In this document: piece after piece, positions 34,720 to 47,863 of the stretch
Numbering within the stretch: position 1 is the first letter of the stretch
Layout of the letters: the number at the start of each line of letters is the position of its first letter
Notes under the pieces: model-generated
The model's database searches: none
Told to the model about the DNA's origin: nothing
The model's input: only the letters and a program-made list of their open reading frames with translations
Program-made: the position numbers and the translations under genes
DNA from: Poa pratensis
Taxonomy: Eukaryota > Streptophyta > Magnoliopsida > Poales > Poaceae
Assembly (NCBI GenBank): GCA_947311845.1
Contig: CAMZMU010000115.1
Span: 29,633,351-29,697,350 of the forward strand
Length of the DNA: 64,000 nt
Direction of reading: 5' to 3'

Positions 34720-37700
34720 TGTAACATCCCAAATTTATAATAAGAATTATTAACCCAAAAATGAGGGTCAACAAAAACTTTTGTTGTAATGATTGTATTT
34801 TCTTCCCATTTGCTCTGTTTGACTTGTGTGACTTGATGTTGTTTGACCAATAAATATTAACCAAACAACCTAACCTAAGTAAGAATATATATTAAACTTT
34901 GGTGATCATGTTATGACAAGAATAGATTCCATATATCTTTTCCATTCTTATTCTGGCCAAAGTCCATTTCAAAGATACTGGGTTTATCAACAACCAAAAC
35001 TAATACCCACTCTCGAGAAAGTAAAAATATTTCCCAAAATTATGTGTTCCCAAAAATGTGGAGGTCTACATGCTATCTCCTATCTATTATTCAACCTTGA
35101 TATTTTTGCGTGTGTTTACCACTCCTATTTTATGAACCTCTATTTATCACTTCATTTTAAAAAGAAACACAAGTGGGAAATATATTACCCCACATATTTT
35201 GTCTTGCTCAAAACCTTTTTCAAAAATACAAAGGTGGAGTTGAGATAGTTTTAAACATCATCTTGTCATAATTAAGTGTGATCATTTTTATAAGATAGTA
35301 TTGTTAAGTATGTAAGTGGTGGTATGATTAACTCTTGTGGTTTGAATTGTGTGGACTTGGAAGTGATGTTGATCTTGTTGTGATTGTTTGCTTGTTGGAC
35401 TTATGGTTGTATTGATTGTTAATTATTATTTTATTGTTTGCTTGGGTGAATAATTACACCAATATACTTGAGTGTTAAGTGGGAAACCCACTGGCCACAA
35501 ATTTGGAATGTGACTTAAATTTAAAGCAACCTCCTCAAATTATTCAACAAATGGAAATTAAGATCATGAATTAAAGAAATGATCTTAATAAATTACTTTC
35601 CCTACTTAACTATCTATTTCCTTCAAACAAATATTTTCTCTATGAAAATAAAAACTATTTGAAGTTAATATATTTGTCAAGGAAGTTTCAAGAGTTCAAA
35701 ATTAATATTTTGAACTTGCTTTAAAATTTCTAAAGGATTATAAAATTGTATTTAAGAAAAATGCCATATTTAAACCCTATGAACAAAAGTTGTTCAAAAC
35801 ATTTTATTTTAACACCCCAATTTTTGTGGAGCTTCTACATGTATTGGGGAGCCTACCCAAATATTTTCAGATTTTTTTATAAAATGTTTTGGTGCCCCAA
35901 TTAATTCCCTAAAATGCTACTGGTTTTAAAAAGGAAACAAAAGAAAACAGAAAAGGACTAAATTGTAAATGGGAATAGTTTTTCCAGGGGGCTTTTTGCA
36001 AGAACATCATCGTCTTCCTCCCCGCACGGCACGCTGCCGTGTTCTTCGCGGCCGTGTCGCGCCGCCCGGGCCCCTCCCCTCCTCTGCCCTGCGAGGAGAG
36101 CACCGCTCCGCTCTCGACCCCTCTCCTCCGCGGCCGTGGCCAGCTTCCTCGCTGTCCCCATGTCGCCCCGACCGCGAGACAACGCCGCCGTCGATCTCCT
36201 CTTCCTCTGCACCCCAGCAAACACGGTTCCGCCTGGCCACTTCCCTGCCTCCCCTGGACCCCCACAGACACGCCAGCCGAGCCCAGCCCCTTCGTGCACT
36301 TCGACCACCGTGGTCCGGCCGTCGAGCTTATAAAATCCCCACCCGCACCCGAGCTGCTCTCCTAGCCACACCCATCTCCCTCACCTCGCACCGATCTCTC
36401 TGCCTCTCCCCCTCACTCCTCACACCTCTCTGCACCGCCAGGAGGGCGGGATTGCTGCCGCCGCGTCCCAGCCGAGGTGCCGAGCTTCGCCGTCTCGACA
36501 ACCACCGAGGTTGAAGACGACGCTGCGGTGCTGCTCTCTCTCTCTCTCTCTCTTTTTCCCCTCCTCTCTCTGCTCTGTCGACGCACGACCCTCACCGCCC
36601 ATCTCCCCCTTGCTTTTACATGCTCTGGAGCCACCCAGGAGCTCGCCGGTGAAGGATCGTGTCCGAGGAAGCCGCCGAGTTTGCCGACGCCATTCTGGAC
36701 CTCCCCAAGCCACGTCGACCACGTCATCCTCTTTCCCTCGCTCTCTGCACTCGATCTCCGCCGTCTCCGCCGTCCCCCGAGCCCTAGGTGAGCCGCGGCG
36801 TCATCGCCTCTGCCTCTGGCCACAGCGGCGCCGCCCATCTGTGGTCGCCGCCGGCGTGCCTCCTCTCAGCCGTTGGATCTCGATCCAACGGTTGCATACC
36901 GATTCAGATTTTCTATTTAAATCTAAAAACCCTGAAAAAAACAGTACTGGACCTCCCTTTTAAATTCAATAACTCGAGGAATATGAGTCCAAATAAATCA
37001 AATGAAAATGCTATAGAAAGCTTATGAAATTCTCTGTGCAACCAAACTAGTTTCACCCTGTTTAGATTAATAATAAAAATACAATATTTAAAATGCCACA
37101 GAACGTTTAAAACTTAAACTTATTTGTTTCGGAAAATCTATAAATCCAAATTATGCCAATCCAATTTTGTGAGCTTAGTAATGTGATCACCTAGCTCCAC
37201 TAATTTTGGTAGATTTAATTAAGCATTATTAATTAATTGGCATTTGATTAAAATTTACCAAAACCTTTCTGGACTAAAACAATTATAGAAAATTAATAGA
37301 TAATCCAATTGAGTTAGAACCAATTTTGTTAGATCACAATTAGTCAAGGTTAGTCAACCCTAAAAGGATTTAATTTTTGAATAATATTAACTTGAGTTGT
37401 AGCAAAAAACTTAATTAATAACTTAATGGATTAAAACAATTATGTAGGGAGTTTAATAACTCCAATTGAAGCAAATCCAATGGTGACGTCTTCTACACAT
37501 CAGTATCTGTCTGTAGAATTTTAGTTTGTATTTTTGTGATCAACATAACTTAAGTTATGCAATTAAACATAAATAACTAGATTCTGCCATAAATTTAAAC
37601 ACATTCAAATATTGGTTAATTAAATTATTTAAACTCAAATTGACTCAAATCCAATTAAGAAACCTTCTAGATGACAGTGGTTAGCTATGAAATTTTAAAT

Positions 37701-39560
37701 TGTATGTTTATGAGCAACAAAGATTAAATAAGGCATTAAATGATGTTTAACTATGTTCTTAAATTAATAAAAGTGGGTGGAATTAGTAACAAATTAAATT
37801 GATCTAAATTCAATTGTTTGGACTCCTATAGAACAGTAGGTGTTTATAGATGTTCAGCTTGAGTGTTAGTATTGCTTGGTCGAATTGTGTGGTGATTGTA
37901 TGTCTTGTTGTTTTATGACATTTAGACGAGAGCGTTGCCGGAGTATTCGAGGAGGGTGGTTCTATTGAACAAAAGGAGCAAGACTAGGGCCACTTTGTTA
38001 AACAAGGCAAGCTACTTCTCTGAGCTTGCATCTATATACATCTATCTTGATTTACATGTTTTACCTATAAAGAGTATAAGTAATTTATGTGGTTTTTGTC
38101 ACTAAAGCTATGATTTTGAAAACCTTTTTCCAAAATACAAGTATACTATTTTGACACCCTATATGGAGGTATTAGATGGAAATTCTTTTTCAAACTATTG
38201 GATGGGAAAAATGTTGTTTACTCAAAACTCTTTTGAAAATACTTGTATGTTTATGGAACGCCGAGGTATCGGTGTGGAACTGGAGAAATGGAGAATGGTG
38301 ATGTTGGTGAAAAATACACATTGTGTCCTAGTACTATGACGACCAGCCGATAATCTGTGCGACCACATTTACCCACATTTACCCGGGTCCTCTAAAGAGA
38401 AGAACGCCTGAGGGCAACGCCTGAGGGCTGATATGAATTGGAGATAGAGTATTTGTAGGGCCATTAAAATTCGCCGGGCAGAACTACGAGTCCTCACACT
38501 TAGTTTCCGATGTGCTGGATTTAAGTGTCGATGAAATGTTTCGTAGCGGTAGGGTCCTATACTAGCATGAGCAAAGGACAGACTATGGTCGGTGACTCAA
38601 CTTCGCATACACCTTGTATGGCGGGACGTGGCTGACACGATGAGTTGCCGAATGGATGTGGGGAAAGCGTGCTACCTCTGCAGAGTGTAAAACTATTCGA
38701 ATAGCCGATTCCTCGGATATGGACAGTTGGGAGGCTGTCCTAGACCATGTGCAAGATTTGGAAAAGATTTGAGATTTAAAGAGAAAACGAAGTGGAGGAT
38801 GTTTTATGCAACTATGCCAATGGGCCGGCATGAGGTTGTTGGGATTGAATGACCATGAAGGGTTATGGTCGAAAAATGAGGAGTTTTGGAGAAACAAACA
38901 AAATTTTGATTTTCCGGGAAAACGTTTTAAAAGAGACTTCTTACCTTTTTCAACAAACATATATCTTCGGGAAAAACGTTTTCAAAGAGACTTCTTACAA
39001 AGACAGATTTATGGGAAAAAGTTCTCAAAGCCTTCTTTTCTCTTTCAACCAAGGCTAGAGATGTTTTCTAAAAATACCAGGCTTATGAAAGGTTACAAAA
39101 TTCTTCTTACCTTTTCTTTTCAATAAAGATATAGGGATGTTTTCAATAAGGAAAAGTATTACGAAATAAAAATAAAACTAGTGCATGTTCAAGTTGAGGT
39201 AGCTTGCGAGTACAATCAAATGTACTCATGTTGGTTTCGTCCCTGGCTATTGTCTTAGTCAGATTTTAAAGAAGAGCAGCTTGAGGAAGAAGGCGGAAAT
39301 GACGTCAATGCGAACTAGGGCGCTTCCCTGTCAGTTGCCTGTAGGGTCTTATGGCAAATGACTTGGGCTCCACGTTGTTTGGTGATTTCCGCTGCAAGTA
39401 CCTGTTGAAGCTGATTACTTCAACCAAGTAAGTAAATTCATTCGGTATTTATGGATGTTCTTTGATTACCGGTTTGATTGTGCTCAGCGACACACTGATC
39501 ATGGGATCGCTGATTTATAGACACAAGGGTATTTCGGACAGTTAGTCCGGGGTCCCCACA
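34720..39560 (+). mobile_element. 4.84-kb solo LTR of a long-LTR (gypsy/LARD-like) retrotransposon
   Basis: It starts TGTAACATCCC and ends GGTCCCCACA (TG...CA). It is flanked by an exact 5-bp duplication TCATG (34715-34719 and 39561-39565), so it is complete and has lost its internal domain by LTR-LTR recombination. It contains an AT-rich 5' part, a GC- and CT-rich promoter-leader (36000-36900) with TATAAAA at 36329-36335 preceding 'tccccacccgcaccc', and no gene. An LTR of this size is typical of Sukkula/LARD-type Triticeae elements; the family name is not certain. Short frames inside are not genes. Confidence 0.88.
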
Positions 39561-39565
39561 TCATG

Positions 39566-39960
39566 CCCATGAAGTGTACGGCACAACGTCTGAGTCCACC
39601 TCCAATGACTCAACACGATTTTAGCCAACCAACAACGATCCAACACGAAAGGAGCCAACCTTCAAGCCCGATTCAAAATGACCAATATGAAGAATCGTAG
39701 GAGGAGTGCGATGCGTTGGAGGATGAGTTTCATAACAATGATATTGGTGACGTGGAGAAAAATTGTAGGCTTGAGGACATGAACCATGACATCCCTTATA
39801 ACCGATGCTATGCATTGGATTCGGATGACGACGGTCCCGAGGAAGATGTCGATGAAGATGGCCATGACATGACATCCCTTATAACCGATGCCATGCATCG
39901 GACGCGCCGGCGCTGCATGACCGTGCCTGGGGCCCAGCATGCCTCGCTGACAGGTGTGTA
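39566..39960 (+). mobile_element. MULE transposase fragment continuing beyond the solo LTR
   Basis: The same coding sequence resumes after the LTR: 'SQPSSPIQNDQYEE', a stop at about 39699-39701, then the acidic stretch 'ALEDEFHNNDIGDVEKN', 'IPYNRCYALDSDDDGPEEDV', typical of the linker before the MULE catalytic domain. The match then fades. A 23-bp piece containing 'acatcccttataaccgatgc' occurs twice (about 39788 and 39871). The DDE catalytic domain is absent, so the element is dead. Confidence 0.65.
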
Positions 39961-40334
39961 GTGCTAGGAACAGCTTCGTCCGTGCAGGCGCTACAAAAAA
40001 GGATCAGATTCGTTTTTTTCTCTTGAAAAAGGCTTATTTTTGGTTGAAGTTTCGCCAGATTAATTATGTGGATTTTCACTATTTTCGCAGCGTTTGCATA
40101 CGCAAGTTTCAGAGCTTCGTGGCCTGTTAGTTGCTAGCCTGCAGCACACTATAGGCAAGAATTAACGTACTTGCTGGCTTGCCGCATTGCTCTGGCAACC
40201 TATTGCACAACACGCATTTTGCCCGAGGTGAGTTCGTTTGACCATCAATGCGAATACAGTAGAAGGAAAAAACCCAAAAGATCCCACGACTCAAGGTAGT
40301 GACCGGTTAATCGAAAAGTGTTTTGTGATCCGGG
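39961..40334. other. Intergenic, nothing recognised
   Basis: No gene, RNA or repeat boundary could be supported in this spacer. Confidence 0.4.
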
Positions 40335-40685
40335 GTACTAGTGATCTCTTTTATTTAAAAAATTCGAAAATCATATTTGTGAGTTTCCAAAAAATCTGAA
40401 AAAAATCCAGATGTAGCTCGTGGTGTATCCCACAAAGCTGTAAAATTTTAATCTGAAATACCTTATATTATGGGCTACACAAAGATAACAAATCTAGTAA
40501 AACTTAGAGATTTGAAAATATACATTCTCAGATCTACACATTTGTCATTTTTGTGTAGCTCAGAATACAAAGTTTTTTAAGTTGAAATTTTGCACATTAG
40601 TTGGATATATCATTGGCTATATGCAGATTTTTTTCAGAATTTTTTGAAACTTATAAATATGATTTTCGAATTTTTTTAACAGGAG
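40335..40685. mobile_element. AT-rich foldback MITE
   Basis: The left arm 'ttcgaaaatcatatttgtga' (from about 40369) pairs with right-arm 'ataaatatgattttcgaa' (about 40653-40670). The pairing continues inward through 'aatctgaaaaaaatcc' and 'gctacacaaa', so most of the element folds on itself. The composition resembles the MITE at 12413. Exact ends and target duplication were not fixed. Confidence 0.6.
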
Positions 40686-41061
40686 GGCCGGTTAATGGGG
40701 TATCTCCAGGATAAAAGAATATACATCAATAATCTGTCGAGCTGAGGTTTCAGATGATCCTCAATCCAAGAATCAACCACACATACATGTGCAGCTACCT
40801 GTATTTACTCTTGTAATCTATATCCCCAACTGCCTGGGATTTTCAGTAGTATCTGACCTTGTATCTTACTACAAAAAACAATGAAGACGTATACCACGAC
40901 CCAGGCTAACAACTAACGTGATGTTGTGCTCTTGCCTTGCCAACTGGGAAAAAACCTCACATTTGCACAAATTTCCCAGGTTTTGTAATTTGAGGGAGCA
41001 ACCTGCTCTCTGAAGTCTGAAGATGACTGTGACCCTGCCTTCTAGATCCTACAAGGAACAA
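40686..41061. other. Presumed 3' flank of the GDP-mannose transporter gene
   Basis: Lies immediately downstream (minus-strand sense) of the transporter stop codon and probably includes its 3' UTR. No other feature seen. Confidence 0.45.
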
Positions 41062-43765
41062 CTAGGACTGAGAGTTGCCACGCAACTTTGCTCTGGCGAA
41101 AAATACTCCTGCTAATAGACCTGCATGGTGAAGGAATGGTTTTTCTTTGTTAGCGAAATGCGGTACATGTCAGCAGTAAGGTAATAGTCTCTTTGCTCAC
41201 ATCGTAGACAAAACATACCGAACAGAATGCTTATGGAATTCTGCACGCTTGTGCGGACTTTGAAGAGAAGGATTCCAGCGATAGAGAGAGGGATCTTGTT
41301 GAGTGAGCCCACAAGGCTGCAACAGGGGAAGAATATTGGCATTAGAAGCTCAAGAAGAGTAAAGTGCACCGATTTTAGAAAGGTTGGTCGGATTCATGCC
41401 GTACCTATACGTTGTTGCGCTTGTCTGACGAAGAAACCACATCGAAGTAAAGCTGATAGCAAGCCCCAAAACTCCGCTACCAGTGATGACTAGCCAAAAC
41501 ATGGGCATCCTCAGCAGAGGCCTGGAAATTTCACCTTCCATAAGACACACTTATCATTTGCAATTAACTAATTTTTCTATCAGATGTGCTCTCTGCAAGA
41601 GTTGTATCTTGGTAGGAGCCTAAGTAATTATTCTTTACTAGCAGATAAACACATTCGACCCTATGCATCAATTTCCTGGCGAGATTCAGGTGCCATGTCC
41701 ATAACAGGTTTTTAGACTACACCATTTTGTGTTGGTGTTCCATGGACATGAAAGAAACTCTCAGGCAAATAGTTTTTGTTACACAAATGGAAGCTCCACA
41801 GTTTGCATTTAATTCATTAGTTTCGTGCTAGAACAACTGAACAAATGAAGTCTGAATCATGAGCTTACGTTTCCAACAGGTACTCCACTTCATTGAAACC
41901 AAGCACGAGGATAACTCCCAATGGTATTGATAAAACATTATTCAGTAAAACCATTGAAAGCTCATTCAAATTGCCAGACCTGGTGGCTTCCTTAGCACTG
42001 TCCATTACATGCCTCAGTGTAAGCTGGAAAAAATAGTTCATTAGTTAAAATTTATATGGAGGCATGTCAGAACTGAAGATGCGCTAATCTATTGAACTGG
42101 ATATAAGAATCTAAAACACTTGGCAGGATTAACAGTTTGATAATCGTCTGCATATTGTAATCATTGAGAAGAACAATACCGAATATGATGCTGTTAAAAA
42201 ACAATTTACGATCTGCCATGTATAGCCCACTGCATGAAATGACAGATCCGTTATTCCTCCAGCAATGGCAGAGATTATCTACAGAAGAAACAGAGAGTTG
42301 AGTCAGGCCTTAAGGGCATAATAATGTGTTATTTTAAGGCAATGTCTCATGAACACATGTGGTTAGATATATGGCAGATAATTGACTACATGCTATTATT
42401 TAGTAATAGAAGAAGAAAATAAGCCCCTTGGACATTCAAGTCCAGCTCAAACATACCATCAACATGAGAGAAATCCAAACTTGTCTGTCATGCTGTTTCT
42501 TAAAGAAGTAGGTTTCCCCAGAAGCAGTAAGTACATTGGCGACATTCTTCAATATAGTCAACATCGCAACATTGATGTACTTCAAACTGAAAGGTAAAGA
42601 TAAGATTAAGAAGTGCAGAACTTCTTAAAATTTCAATCCGAAATATCCTTATTAATCATGACACATAAAAGCTCAACTCAAATTCAGAAACTTAGAAATT
42701 TATTCAGGTTTGTTATCATCCATACTAACAAATTCACCATGAATAGAGGAAAAGCAGATGAGGCTTAGCACAGCAGCATATAATCCATAAATGAAACATA
42801 CGAGCTAGCAAATATTAGTAAGCATCAATACTGATTAAAGGAGAAACAATTATATCACATCTGTGTTACTTTATGCATGGCTCAGTGAACAAACAGAGAG
42901 CAGTTTTAGAATATAGATAATAATAACATATTTCAATAAACAATTCCATGCTCCGATAACAAAAGGATATAAGTACAGACCAACATAAACTGCACCGAAA
43001 AAAATCCTCAGATTAAAAGGATTTTTGACGATCTGATACATACCTAAACATGCTTGTGATTAGCATTCCGACAAATATGATGTTCACAGGCAACCAAACT
43101 TTGATTAACTTCCATGTTAATGGTTCAGTTGGGACTACACCAGAGAGGGACAGTGTGGAAACTATGATCACGGATACAATGTTCTGCATCAAACATGATG
43201 AAGAAAATACTGTCAGTGTCACCCAATAGCCAGAATGCAGAAGGAAAACACAATTGCATGCAAAGTATACAGTCATGAATAGTAATATACCTGGTAAAGC
43301 ATCAGAAATATTCCAGCATTGAAACCATAGCCAGACAAAACAAACTTATTAACTAAAATCATGCTGCAGGATGCTATGCAGTAAGCAAGACCAGATACAA
43401 GAGAGTGATTCTGAATGTTTGGGAGCCTAAGGAATCCTGAAGGCCTATCTTTATCTTTTGAGGCCTTTAAATCTTCCAAGTCAATGTCATCAGCAGAGAA
43501 GGACCTCGCCATAGATCTGGAGAAAATATGAACCAAAAACACGATGGATTGGGTTAGCTTAAGGCGTAATTGCTTACATGACATATTTCATTCCAGGAGG
43601 TGAGTATGAGGTTCATTCTCAAGATGTTGTCAGGATTACTTTGGTTATTTGACACATAGATCAAGGAAAGCTTACATGCCTGTTCCCGATTTCTCTCCTC
43701 ATGGGACTTGCCACTGCACTTTGTCCTCCAATCTGATCCCAGAGCTTACTCTTTTCACCATTCAT
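41062..43765 (-). CDS. GONST1-like: GDP-mannose transporter (GONST1-like nucleotide-sugar transporter)
   Basis: Golgi membrane antiporter that imports GDP-mannose for glycan synthesis in exchange for GMP. Minus-strand exons in order: 43765-43680, 43516-43291, 43183-43044, 42586-42457, 42278-42180, 42023-41869, 41521-41405, 41316-41219, 41120-41062. All phases agree, giving about 369 residues. Key segments: 'GLAYCIASCSMILVNKFVL', 'GMLITSMFSLKYINVAMLTI', 'IISAIAGGITDLSFHAVGYT', 'FLTASYSLTLRHVMDSAKEA', and the GALNK-type GDP-mannose-binding motif as 'VGSLNKIPLSIAG' (GSLNK at 321-325). The tail is 'LLAGVFFARAKL'. About ten membrane helices are expected. The first coding exon ('KLWDQIGGQSAVASPMRRE') must be joined through a GC donor (43679-43678) to keep frame. 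The frame is intact. Identity is secure; GONST subclass is by memory of Arabidopsis GONST1. Confidence 0.92.
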
Positions 43766-44850
43766 GAGCGACTAGTTGTAATCTCCGGTGCTTTTCTCCC
43801 AGGAGAGGTGCCAGGATCCACATGAATGCCTAACTGAGGAATTCTGCAAGGTAAAACAGTGCGCTTACTACAGTAATCCAGTTATTTAATGCATGAACCA
43901 TATGTATTATGTTGACCAGAAGGTAACATTTTTGGTAGGTTTTATCTTGTCGAGTATCTCGAAGTAAAACCTGAACCTCTAGATCAAGCATGTGAATGAA
44001 ACTGATGACACTTCAAAATGCATCACAGCGGATCAAAATTATAAGCATTTGCACACTCTAAATAAAATCGAACTAAATGGATCAATTCCAGTATTTCCTC
44101 AAAAGTTTCTCACTGCGTGACACATTTTAAACGTAATAATAATTGCGAATAGCCCAGTTAACAACTTAACATTGAACAAGCCAATAGTCAAACACCATGA
44201 TTGTTGCCCTGTGAAAATGTTTTTCAAACATCACCTCAACTCAGATATTTAATTACATTCATTGGTCATTATGGATCATACTAAAACATTTTTAGAGTTG
44301 GAACTGTTTAGTCATAATCGTAGCGTAGCACATCAAAGGGCACATGAACTTTGGGTTTTACCAAGAACAGAGCAAAAAAATACAATGAATGTTGCACAGG
44401 AACAGAGCAAAAGGGAGCTCTACGATTTACGGATTCCACATACGCATGAGCTTTCAGATCCACCTAAACCTACACTCAATCCGTGGCAAATACACACATG
44501 TTTACATGCTAGTTCCGAGGAAACCACACGATAGATAGAGGGCAAGAGGGAGGGATTGGGCGGAATCCTTAGGTCTGTCCTGCTACCTCATTCCGGGAGT
44601 GACGAGCACGGGAGGGGGCTCGGGGGTGTCCGGCGGTGACTAGCTGGGGAGGAGGGCGGTGGGATCCGGCGGAGAAGGCGCGCAGATGCTCCAGGGGGGC
44701 GTCCTCGCGATTTGGTCCGGCTTGCTCCGGTGAGGAGGCGGCCGGCCAGGTAGAGGCGATGGGGGAGGCTGGAGCGGTGGTGAGCGGGCAAGGGATCAGG
44801 GGGGAGCGGTGAGGTGGAGGATCGCCGCTGGCGAGTCAGCCGGCAAGTCA
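43766..44850 (-). promoter_or_regulatory. 5' UTR exons and UTR intron of the GDP-mannose transporter gene
   Basis: Reading minus, a GC-rich leader (about 44850-44587) ends in 'ggaatgag/gtagca', a good splice donor. An intron (44586-43844) ends 'ccttgcag'. A short leader (43843-43766) precedes the ATG. A UTR intron followed by a GC-rich first exon is common in plant housekeeping genes. The transcription start is not placed. Confidence 0.55.
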
Positions 44851-46285
44851 GCAACTCAGCAAGTGGTACCGGCCGCGCGCCGTCGCAAGAACATATGTTT
44901 TGCGGACTGTCGCAACAGCCTGCCAGTTAGAAAGGTCAACTACAAGAGCCGCCGTCTCGGACCAGCTACAGATCAACGGCACACGCCGTTTGGCCCGAAG
45001 ACGCCGAGCAAATCTTAAATTGTTCGAATTGTGAAGATACTTCAACCAAAATATACTATTAATAGTGTAATATTTAAAAAATTGAACTCATGTATGGATA
45101 TTGTATTGTTCATGTAAATTCTAAATTGTATTGTAAATCCTGGCACTCCCAATATTATGAATCTAAATCCGCCACTACCGCTTGCTTGGACTTGTGTATC
45201 CCGGGACATGGGACATCCACCCGCCGCCAACGACCACGAGGCCGGCGGGTCCGGCGTGAACATTATTGTCAACTAGGGCAATATAGTTTTCTATCTAATC
45301 TATATATGTAGTTTGTATTTCCTCCGTTCCGTATTATAAGATGTCTAGCTTTTTTCTTATTCGCACGGATCCAGACGCGTTTTACTGTATAAATTCACTT
45401 GTTTCACTTTGTATGTAGTCCACATTGAAATATTTAAATATTTTATATTTTGCAACAAAGAAAGTATGTATGAAGGATGAAGCTAAATATCTATGTTTGT
45501 GTTGCATGGGCTCCATCGATTTGAGGGTTAAAAAATAAGATGTGTGGTTAGAGGAGGAGACATATAGAGGGTGTTATGCTACTGTCCACGGATATATAGG
45601 AGTCAAATTAGCCAACTCCTGATTGGAGATGCTCTTACTCGCCTGTGCGTACCGCCCCGACTCAGCGCAGCAACCTTCTCCTCTCCCGCTCCTTCGTGCG
45701 CATCTTAAGGCCCAGCTCCACCGCCACGCGACCCATGGTCGAGCACCGCTGCCGCGGTGGAGCTTTTTTGTGCGTTGATGTCATGGCTGCTCACGGTGGA
45801 TGCTCCGATGTTGATCCTTTTGTAATGTCATGCTCAACTAAAGGGTGGACTTCAGGGGAATGGGTCTGCCCACGCTGAATCCGACTCTGAGGAGGCTCCG
45901 GTGTGTCGGATTCGTCGCTAACAAGGTTAGTATTTTTCATGTTTTAATGTCGTATGTGTGTTGTTCACATGGCACGACGTCATGGTGCTAGAACTCCGTT
46001 AGTTCGAGAAAGATAGGAGCTAACAAGTGGTCCCGAAATTTTACCAAAAAAACCACAACTAAAGTTCGTCTCATTTTTTCACTTTTCTTGTGCCATGTGG
46101 TGTCCACCTGTCACAAACATTGTTAGCCAACGTAAGTTGGTCAATCAGTGCTATGTGCAATGGTATTACTCAAGACCGGTTGAGTTTTGACTAAGAAAAT
46201 GTCGCGTTGGTGTTTTTTGAAACCCTATCGACAATTGTTATGTATTTTTTTTTCTAGTTTCTCGATTAGAAGAGATAAGGATGTT
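44851..46285. other. Intergenic region upstream of the transporter gene
   Basis: Contains the transporter promoter side, a Stowaway-like MITE (45318-45464) and otherwise short non-conserved frames. The 77-codon frame at 45645-45878 has no recognisable domain and is not called. Confidence 0.45.
45318..45464. mobile_element. Stowaway-like MITE
   Basis: The left terminus 'tttcctccgttccgtattat' and right terminus 'atattttgcaacaaagaaag' are diverged inverted repeats of the 'ctccctccgttcc' type. TA stands at both edges (45316-45317 and 45465-45466). Length is 147 bp. Confidence 0.65.
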
Positions 46286-46289
46286 TGTT

Positions 46290-47821
46290 CCTACAAGTAA
46301 GCGTGCACGTGCAACACACTTTACTAACATGTAATACTATATCTAATTTGTTGAGTTTTTTGTTACCACAATAATAGATTTCATGACTAAATCGTCTAAG
46401 GATATGTGATTCCACAACGTTGTATCATTTAAATCCACAAAGCACAAGATAATAATTATTATTTTCATAAATATTACAATTCAACACTAGTTCAAAGAGA
46501 TAGTTGAAAAAGAAATGTTAATAACATTATCCACTATTTATTATTTCATGAAGGTCCATATATTTATGCGATTAATAATTACTCGTTCCAAGAGAGGAAT
46601 ATTGTTTATCGCTTCATGATCTTACTTCAGAATATGTACCAAAAATCGCTTTCTCAACTCAAAACCATCCTAAATATGCATTATAATTATACGACATTGC
46701 GATATAAAATTCATGTTCAAAGTGTGTGCACCTGGGCATGGTTGAGAATATTCACCATGGATGTCGGAAAAATGACGCTTCATCGTGCCATGAGTGCACT
46801 GAATTAAAAACCAAATAACCGGACACAGTAGTGCATACATATGAAATGTCACATTGAGCATTGAACAAATACGGTAAGGTTATATTTAAGTGAAAAGATT
46901 CCTACTCGTGCAAGTTTGTCAGAACAACATGAACTTTGCGCCCCATTTGGATGTCGTCCTTCCAGTTGGGGTTTGCCAGTTGAAGGCAAGGTTTATCTTA
47001 TTGCTAATTTCCATACTTTTAATTACGTGCACCACCAAGTTGGTCTCGGAAGCGGGTCCAAAATATAGACAATTTTCTTCTTTTGATCCAAAAGGAACAA
47101 TATGAATATGTCAAGAATGTCATGAGACAATAAAAGTAATGATAGGTTTAGAAATAAATCAGTCACATTGATACAAAATGAATCGTTGTCATGACCGAAG
47201 GAATAAAATCTTACCATGTCACATTCTGATATATGATACTCCTACTATTTGGCCACCTATGAAATATTTGTGCTAACCGATCAAAATAAAGGATTCCAGA
47301 ACACTCGGGTCTCATGCAAAGTGAGACATCATCTAAAATAATAAAAACATCAATACAGAAAACATGTGATAGCTAATTAAATAACTTACAAAAAAGTGTA
47401 GATCCATATAGTGTACTGCAATGTCACAGAAAAAGTGTATCTCGTGGCACGCTAGTATGCAAACAACCGTGTTGAAGCAATATGCATTCATATATTCATT
47501 CATTTTCAATATGTTTTTTTATATGTCTTAGGTTTAAACTAATATGATAAGGATTAGAGCTTATCACACATTTTCTCCTGTGAAAGAGAGAAATTCGTGA
47601 CTACAATGACACATGTATAACACAAAATGAACTCACAAGAAAAAGGTGACTTGCTCCAACGAAGGTACAACATCAATATTATGATGTATAAGCAAAGTCC
47701 ATCTATTAAGTCGGCGTTTGTTGATTTGACATACGTTGAAAGGATCGATGATTGCGATAGAGACTCAACTTCTGATAATTCTATCAAGTCGGTGTTTGTT
47801 GGATTGAACAAAGGTGAAATC
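46290..47821 (+). repeat. Left arm of a large foldback (inverted-repeat) element
   Basis: This stretch recurs in reverse complement at 47864-49241 and, past the copia insertion, at 59923 to about 60050. Clear matches: 'caagtaagcgtgcacgtgca' (46293) against the reverse complement of 'tgcagatgcaagcttgct' (60031), 'catttaaatccacaaagca' against the right arm at about 49205-49230, and 'ggtgacttgctccaacgaag' (47645) against the right arm near 48025. The arms look roughly 80-90% alike by eye. No coding domain was seen. Confidence 0.85.
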
Positions 47822-47863
47822 ATTGGTCATTTCAAAAGCCGAGCTCTTGTCGCAATTATTGAT

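Noticed and set aside
35969..36963. Open frames of 100-181 codons as genes
   Set aside because: They lie in the GC- and CT-rich promoter-leader part of the solo LTR and have no domain.
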